This document shows, in pieces, positions 5,270-9,446 of a stretch of DNA of 9,446 nt (position 1 is its first letter; the number at the start of each line of letters is the position of its first letter). The DNA is from Candidatus Sigynarchaeota archaeon. GTDB taxonomy: Archaea > Asgardarchaeota > Jordarchaeia > Jordarchaeales > Jordarchaeaceae. The translations under genes were made by a program, and so were the position numbers. The notes below the pieces were generated by a model. It made no database searches. It worked only from the letters and a program-made list of their open reading frames with translations, and was not told the origin of the DNA. The stretch is from positions 1 to 9,446 of the forward strand of contig JAUQYY010000416.1 in NCBI GenBank assembly GCA_030587505.1, in the 5' to 3' direction.

Positions 5270-8169
5270 CTCCCCGCATGTTCTACTTTATGTCCTTTGT
5301 AAGACCTTTCCTTAATTCCCCGACTATTCTTCACTTGATTTTTGTCCCAGAATTCTCTCGTTCTGATAAATTCCTTCTCCGCATCAAGGATTGCCTTATA
5401 CAATTCGTTTTCTGTCCTTAAATCTTTGGAGAGAATGCGACTGGCTGTTAAGGGTCCAACTCCTCTCCCGGCGAGGCAAATTACAGCTCTCTTTCCATAA
5501 CTGAGCACTAAATTAGCTGTTTTAATCCCCCTCTCAAATATTTTTTCTTCTTCTTTTAACAGTTTCTTTCCACTCTTCTTAGCTCTCAATACTTTACCAA
5601 ACTCCAAGTCGTTTGGGGATACCACTGCCAATAGGCGCGATTTGCATTTGGGACATTGAGGATGTTCGGGTAATGTTTCAATCGTTCTAATCGTTTCCCA
5701 CCCTTCACAAGGCCCCCATACACAAACGAGCTTAACTCTCGTGTTTAACAGACGCTCCTTAACTGTTTTTAAGAGTTCAGAAATTGGGATTTTGGGGGAA
5801 ACAATTTCTCTGGCTTCCCACCGTATAGCTGCTTCGCCGAACGGGCTAGGTTTTCCACTTTTTATGAGACTGATTCGAATTTTTCCTTCCCTGATTGCTC
5901 TTAGAACCATCTCCGTGTTCTTCATATCCAGTTTATCTGTCAGTAATTCCCTTATGGTTTCTCTTCCTATAGGTGTGTCTCCAAATATGATTGAAAGTTT
6001 CTTGGGACCAATTTGGTAGCTCTCTTTATTCTTCTCGATGGCGCCAAACCTTCTTGCAACGTGCATAAGGCGCCAATAATACAGGTTGGACCTTTTTAGT
6101 GTAATTTTCAAGATGTGATAAACGAATTGTGGTTCTACTTCCCGGAATACATCGGAAACTATTTCAGGATCTACGTTTTTGGGCGTTTGGAAAAGTATGT
6201 AATAGGGAGTGCTTCTCATACCCACCGAAGACCCTATGCGTGTTGTTACGAGATCCGCTATTATCCTCCCCAAGGTTTCATTGACCCTGCTTCCAAAACA
6301 AGCATGGATAACAACAAATCCTTCTACGATTTCTACTAGGATTTGATTATGCGTCGGTACTCTTCCAACTGCTTCCAATTGTTCCCTTATTCCGTTAATC
6401 ACAATATTCTTAGCTTCCTCACTTATCGGATAGTTGTCAAAAGGGCTGGGCTTATCCTGATCTTTAAACCAATCAACCACCTCCCCCCAAAGTTTTCCCA
6501 CCTTCTGGGCGACCTCAAAGGGCACGGGTATAAGTTCACCCTCCCAAGAAGGTACAGCCCCCGTTATACTGTTGACTCTCTCAACACTTATTCTGCCCCC
6601 CTCTACGCTAACTATCCTCCAAGGTTGCCCGTGAATAATAAATTTCAACCCCCTTTCCACTCTTGTGGAAACAAACTCTTCATCCAATGTTCCAATGTTT
6701 CTTCTGGTTGTCAGGTCAAATACTGGATAATGCTTCACGTCAGGAATCGTGGAGAGATTCTCATAGTAGTACTTCCATGTTTTCATTCTTCTACGTAGTC
6801 TGTCTCCCTCCAACCTGATGAGCCCCAACCGTTTCATCAAAGTTGCAACTTCGTAAATAGTTTTAGAATCGATGCTTCTGTAGAGCCAAGACCTCCCAAA
6901 AATCTCACACAATTCTTGGATAGTTGTCTCTCCCCTATCTAAGAGCACTCCCGCGATTTGATGCGCTAAAACATCAAGTGCCATACTATGCATAATCACC
7001 TTTTCCAAATTTTCAGAAAGCGCATCTTTTGCAATAACCATCGATTCGGATATATCATCTACGCCTGTTGAGAGAATGACTCCACACGAGGTTTGGTTTA
7101 CTCGATGTCCGCTTCTCCCAACTCTCTGAACTAGGCGTGTTACCTGCCTCGGAGATAAATACTGAATAACGTAGTCTACTGCCCCCACGTCGATGCCTAA
7201 CTCAAGCGATGATGTACAGATAACCGCTTTAATTCTCTCTTCTTTAAATTCTTCCTCCGCTTTTACCCTCATTTCCCTAGAAAGGGAACCATGGTGTACA
7301 TCAAAACCGAAACTGGGATCAAGTAGGCTGAGTCTGGAACCAAGAATCTCTGCCATTTCACGGGTATTAACAAAGATCAGAACAGAGCCGTGTTCCTCGA
7401 TTAATTCTTTAATTCTCCTTAGCTTCGCTACCGTCGCCTCCGATATTCCGAGTTTCCCAGATAAGGCTACGTCTTCAGGGGTGGGTGTAACCGCCTCAAC
7501 ATTGATTTGATAACCTTCCTCCCCGTTTGTTGAGATGATGTGTACTTCCTCATTTATCCCCCCTAAAAATTTTGCAACCTCTCTAACGCTGCCTATCGTG
7601 GCAGAGAGCCCTATTCTCTGAAAATTCTGGTTGGTGATTTCACGGAGTCTTTCAAGTGCAAGTGAAAGCTGGGTGCCTCTCTTATCCGTCACGAGTTCAT
7701 GGATCTCGTCTACAACAACAAAGCGCAAATACTTCAAGTAACTCCCCATTTTTTTCGCGGGCAATATAGCCTGTAGGGTCTCAGGAGTAGTTATCAGCAG
7801 TGAGGGTGGATCAAGCACCTGTTTTCTTCTCTCATAACCAGTTGTATCCCCATGCCTAACCGAAATTTTGACGCCAAGTTCTCGACCAATATCGTACATT
7901 CGTTTCAAAATATCACGATTCAAGGCCCGAAGAGGTGTAATATACAATCCAAAAATACCTCTCTCCTTGCGTTGCAGCTCTAACAACCTATGGAAGATGG
8001 GGAAAAACACCGCTTCCGTTTTTCCGCTCCCAGTCGGAGCGATTAATAAGACATTTTTCCCTTCAAGAATTCGGGGAATCGCCTTTTCCTGAGGCGGAGT
8101 CGCCTCTAGATAACCCCTTTTTCGAATGACCCACTTAACCTCAGTGGAAAGTAAATCGAACGCACTCAC
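5266..8169 (-). CDS. lhr: Lhr-family (large helicase-related) SF2 ATP-dependent helicase
   Basis: 967 residues, cytoplasmic. Helicase motifs are complete: APTGSGKT (44-51), TPLRAL (78-83), TTPE (127-130), DEIH (154-157), LSATIG (188-193), HHGS (292-295), SSLELGIDVG (320-329) and QRVGRSGHR (348-356). A winged-helix region follows (about 390-460), then the Lhr-specific core through about 800. A four-cysteine site (C816, C821, C839, C842) in the C-terminal part could bind zinc. The end contains YGKRAVICLAGRGVGPLTASRIL (891-913, seen in archaeal Lhr) and EFIRTREFWD (933-942), then a basic tail of about 25 residues. Lhr proteins translocate 3'-to-5' on single strands and unwind RNA:DNA or DNA duplexes, in repair or transcription-linked roles. 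The start is GTG: a TGA lies nine bases upstream in frame and GGTATGAT sits just before it. It is co-directional with the upstream phosphoesterase gene. The archaeal Lhr subgroup is not certain. Confidence 0.93.
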   Translation of the reverse strand: MSAFDLLSTEVKWVIRKRGYLEATPPQEKAIPRILEGKNVLLIAPTGSGKTEAVFFPIFHRLLELQRKERGIFGLYITPLRALNRDILKRMYDIGRELGVKISVRHGDTTGYERRKQVLDPPSLLITTPETLQAILPAKKMGSYLKYLRFVVVDEIHELVTDKRGTQLSLALERLREITNQNFQRIGLSATIGSVREVAKFLGGINEEVHIISTNGEEGYQINVEAVTPTPEDVALSGKLGISEATVAKLRRIKELIEEHGSVLIFVNTREMAEILGSRLSLLDPSFGFDVHHGSLSREMRVKAEEEFKEERIKAVICTSSLELGIDVGAVDYVIQYLSPRQVTRLVQRVGRSGHRVNQTSCGVILSTGVDDISESMVIAKDALSENLEKVIMHSMALDVLAHQIAGVLLDRGETTIQELCEIFGRSWLYRSIDSKTIYEVATLMKRLGLIRLEGDRLRRRMKTWKYYYENLSTIPDVKHYPVFDLTTRRNIGTLDEEFVSTRVERGLKFIIHGQPWRIVSVEGGRISVERVNSITGAVPSWEGELIPVPFEVAQKVGKLWGEVVDWFKDQDKPSPFDNYPISEEAKNIVINGIREQLEAVGRVPTHNQILVEIVEGFVVIHACFGSRVNETLGRIIADLVTTRIGSSVGMRSTPYYILFQTPKNVDPEIVSDVFREVEPQFVYHILKITLKRSNLYYWRLMHVARRFGAIEKNKESYQIGPKKLSIIFGDTPIGRETIRELLTDKLDMKNTEMVLRAIREGKIRISLIKSGKPSPFGEAAIRWEAREIVSPKIPISELLKTVKERLLNTRVKLVCVWGPCEGWETIRTIETLPEHPQCPKCKSRLLAVVSPNDLEFGKVLRAKKSGKKLLKEEEKIFERGIKTANLVLSYGKRAVICLAGRGVGPLTASRILSKDLRTENELYKAILDAEKEFIRTREFWDKNQVKNSRGIKERSYKGHKVEHAGS

Positions 8170-8281
8170 TAAAAATCATACCCCCAAAACCACAGAAGAC
8201 AAAATCTTCGAGGAATTAATACTTTTTGATAGTAAAAACTTGGATTGAACACTAATCCCCATTTTAAGCATCGTTCTTTTA
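8170..8281 (-). other. Spacer between the phosphoesterase gene and lhr
   Basis: Non-coding, 112 bases. On the minus strand it carries T-rich runs (GTTTTTAC, about 8235-8242) that could end some phosphoesterase transcripts, and a possible TATA-like CTTAAAA near 8265 that could start a separate lhr transcript. A 5-bp stem GAAGA/TCTTC (8195-8209, loop CAAAA) lies about 25 bases before the lhr GTG. Co-transcription and a separate lhr promoter are both compatible with it. Confidence 0.35.
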
Positions 8282-9148
8282 CTATCCAAAGCCTTCCTCC
8301 TGCCTAACCAGCCTACTACAATTTTCTAAGGTTCCAAGAAATGTTCCGTCTAACAATTTAACTCTGGTTGCGCTTCTCTCCACCACATCCGATGATAGCA
8401 TCGGACCAAGGAAGTTTACACCGGGCCTGTTAAGCGCAACTCCCCCCAAAAGAGGGCTGAACGCTGGAACCAGAATGATTTTCGGATTTCCAACTCGAAT
8501 AGATAACCTGTTCAAAGCTTCCCTAGGGTCCAAACTCTTTCTTAAACCAAGGTACTCCGCAAATGAACGCATAATCTTCACCTTATCCCATTGAAGCTCT
8601 ATCCACGCAGGCTCATACCACCTCCCTCCAAGCTCATCCCTCATCTCAATTACTGGATGATTATGACCAACGACAATGTAGTCTGCTTGAAACAGCTCCG
8701 GACTAGGCCAAGCATGCCCATGAACAAATCCCACCTTGATATCCTTTCCCTTAACCAGAAATCCCTTCGCGGAGTGAACGACAATGCTATTTGGTAACAG
8801 TAAATCAAGATTAGCATCATGATTCCCCAAAGCTATTTGAACATCCACCTCCTTGGAAACCCGCTCTAGGAGTCCTGAAATCCCCCGCAGCTCAGAGCTA
8901 GAAATTCCGAATATGTTATGCTTAACATCCCCAATGATAACGAGAGCGTCCACTCCGGTACGTTCAACTAACCCCAAAATTTTCTCCTCCATTTCTTCCG
9001 CTTGTGAGGGAATAACAACACCTCTCTCTGCTAAAAGAAATTCGTAGCCCAAGTGCAGATCCGCAATGCACAAGATCTTCTTGTCTGAGAAATTGACAAG
9101 AAGAGCGGGCTCATCAACTATGGGAGAGACTAGCTCAACCAGTCTCAA
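8282..9148 (-). CDS. Calcineurin-like metallophosphoesterase, archaeal SbcD-related family
   Basis: 288 residues, cytoplasmic. The binuclear metal site is complete: ADLHLG (29-34, D30 and H32), GDVKH (73-77, D74), GNHD (108-111, N109 and H110), VHGHAW (142-147, H143) and GHNHP (161-165, H163). The order and the opening (VDEPALLV...ILCIADLHLGYE) are those of the archaeal SbcD-related phosphoesterases found beside Lhr-type helicases. The likely activity is Mn-dependent phosphodiester hydrolysis of nucleic acid. The C-terminal 100 residues carry LVPAFSPLLGG (226-236), typical of this group. The start is TTG: a stop lies upstream in frame with no other start codon between, and GAGAGGTG precedes it, though at unusually close spacing. 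It is upstream of lhr on the same strand with a 112-base gap, suggesting a shared pathway. Confidence 0.9.
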   Translation of the reverse strand: MRLVELVSPIVDEPALLVNFSDKKILCIADLHLGYEFLLAERGVVIPSQAEEMEEKILGLVERTGVDALVIIGDVKHNIFGISSSELRGISGLLERVSKEVDVQIALGNHDANLDLLLPNSIVVHSAKGFLVKGKDIKVGFVHGHAWPSPELFQADYIVVGHNHPVIEMRDELGGRWYEPAWIELQWDKVKIMRSFAEYLGLRKSLDPREALNRLSIRVGNPKIILVPAFSPLLGGVALNRPGVNFLGPMLSSDVVERSATRVKLLDGTFLGTLENCSRLVRQEEGFG

Positions 9149-9149
9149 A

Positions 9150-9157
9150 CACCTCTC
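9150..9157 (-). promoter_or_regulatory. Ribosome binding site before the TTG start of the phosphoesterase gene
   Basis: On the minus strand GAGAGGTG is followed by one base and then TTG at 9148. The match to the archaeal consensus is good but the spacing is shorter than usual. No other usual start codon exists in frame between the upstream stop and the conserved N-terminus, so the TTG is retained. Confidence 0.45.
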
Positions 9158-9178
9158 AAAATAAGTCCATTACAACGG

Positions 9179-9200
9179 ATGTTCAAAACATGTTCACAAG
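9179..9200. repeat. Tandem 11-base repeat with embedded palindrome at the phosphoesterase promoter
   Basis: ATGTTCAAAAC (9179-9189) is followed directly by ATGTTCACAAG (9190-9200), identical at nine of eleven positions. Their junction creates the 8-bp palindrome AACATGTT (9187-9194). The block lies between the predicted TATA box and start of the minus-strand transcript, a common position for a repressor site. Confidence 0.35.
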
Positions 9201-9208
9201 TAATATTT
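9201..9208 (-). promoter_or_regulatory. Candidate TATA box for the phosphoesterase-lhr unit
   Basis: On the minus strand AAATATTA is AT-rich and about 25 bases upstream of a predicted start near 9180. That leaves a leader of about 30 bases containing GAGAGGTG. The match to consensus is moderate. Confidence 0.35.
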
Positions 9209-9317
9209 GCGTTTCTGAGAGTGAAAAACTTTTCTTAAAAATCACATGTCTCTAATTATTCTGACAGAACACAAATCACCTCGCCTGCAGGAAATACCAT
9301 TTAACTTCAGAAGTGCT

Positions 9318-9349
9318 AACCCCTTCATAGAGTACGTATCAGAAGGGTT
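9318..9349. repeat. Imperfect inverted repeat in the right-hand intergenic region
   Basis: AACCCCTTC (9318-9326) and GAAGGGTT (9342-9349) are inverted copies with one bulged C, separated by 15 bases containing TACGTA. A second small palindrome, CTTCAGAAG, lies just upstream at 9306-9314. It may be a terminator or regulatory hairpin for an unseen neighbour. Nothing in the window ties it to a gene. Confidence 0.3.
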
Positions 9350-9409
9350 TAACAAACAATCATAAGAACTAATAATAGATACGCTTTTATTGTTAAAAGA
9401 AGGCGAAAA

Positions 9410-9446
9410 TTGGTTGAAAATGATTGCTGGGTGCTAATTTATGGAG
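9410..9446 (+). CDS. Possible 5' end of a plus-strand gene cut by the window edge
   Basis: Two frames reach the edge. TTG at 9410, preceded by AGAAGGCG, would give MVENDCWVLIYG and stays open to the end. ATG at 9441, in another frame, is preceded by GGGTG at 9429-9433 with normal spacing and by GTTAAAAG at 9392-9399 as a possible TATA box. Too little sequence is visible to choose between them or name a product. A minus-strand gene ending near 9393 is also formally possible. Confidence 0.2.
   Translation, partial: MVENDCWVLIYG

Noticed and set aside
6343..6798. Open plus-strand frame of 151 codons opposite lhr
   Set aside because: It lies wholly inside the strongly conserved Lhr coding region on the other strand, has no recognisable motif, and is low-complexity in translation. 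It is an antisense shadow, as are the other plus-strand frames between 5741 and 8092.
298..9148. Possible defence island (two SF2 helicases, a phosphoesterase and an MBL-fold hydrolase)
   Set aside because: Each protein matches a core archaeal family in full length, no mobile or toxin-like partner is present, and base composition is even. The helicases are better explained as DNA/RNA maintenance genes.
9275..9291. GAGGTGAT on the minus strand next to the 8-bp palindrome CCTGCAGG
   Set aside because: The frames that follow (GTG or TTG) close after about six to ten codons, so no gene can be supported. The palindrome has no repeat partner in the window.

Overview
The window is chromosomal DNA from an archaeon. 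The evidence is a Hef-type fused helicase/nuclease, an archaeal Lhr-type giant helicase paired with a SbcD-related phosphoesterase, an autoantigen-p27-like zinc-ribbon protein, TATA-box promoters of TTTAAA type, and frequent TTG/GTG starts preceded by GAGGTG-like ribosome binding sites. Full-length Hef, with helicase and nuclease in one chain, argues against Sulfolobales-like Crenarchaeota, whose XPF is a short nuclease. A euryarchaeal or an uncultured TACK-type lineage such as Bathyarchaeia would fit, but the sequence alone does not settle it. Composition is moderately AT-rich and looks even across the genes. No rRNA, tRNA, CRISPR array, insertion sequence or phage gene is visible.

Layout: 1-297 is non-coding lead-in with a probable promoter. 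298-2568 (+) is hef. 2565-2906 (-) is a small zinc-ribbon protein convergent with hef. 2907-3128 is a divergent promoter region. 3129-4148 (+) is a metallo-beta-lactamase-fold hydrolase with a C-terminal extension. 4149-4336 is an intergenic region with several possible RNA stems and the pyrB start region. 4337-5269 (+) is pyrB (aspartate carbamoyltransferase). 5266-8169 (-) is lhr, convergent with pyrB. 8170-8281 is a short spacer. 8282-9148 (-) is a calcineurin-like metallophosphoesterase that precedes lhr in transcription order. 9149-9446 is mostly non-coding, and a plus-strand gene may begin at the right edge.

The main theme is nucleic-acid maintenance. Hef processes stalled forks and branched DNA. 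The phosphoesterase-Lhr pair is probably one transcription unit acting on DNA or RNA. pyrB is the first committed step of pyrimidine synthesis and has no pyrI next to it here. The zinc-ribbon protein and the MBL hydrolase have no assignable substrate. Gene packing is tight: both convergent pairs overlap by exactly four bases, so their stop codons share sequence. I see mostly ordinary core genes rather than a new defence or mobile system. The least explained feature is the set of mutually exclusive potential RNA stems between the MBL gene and pyrB.
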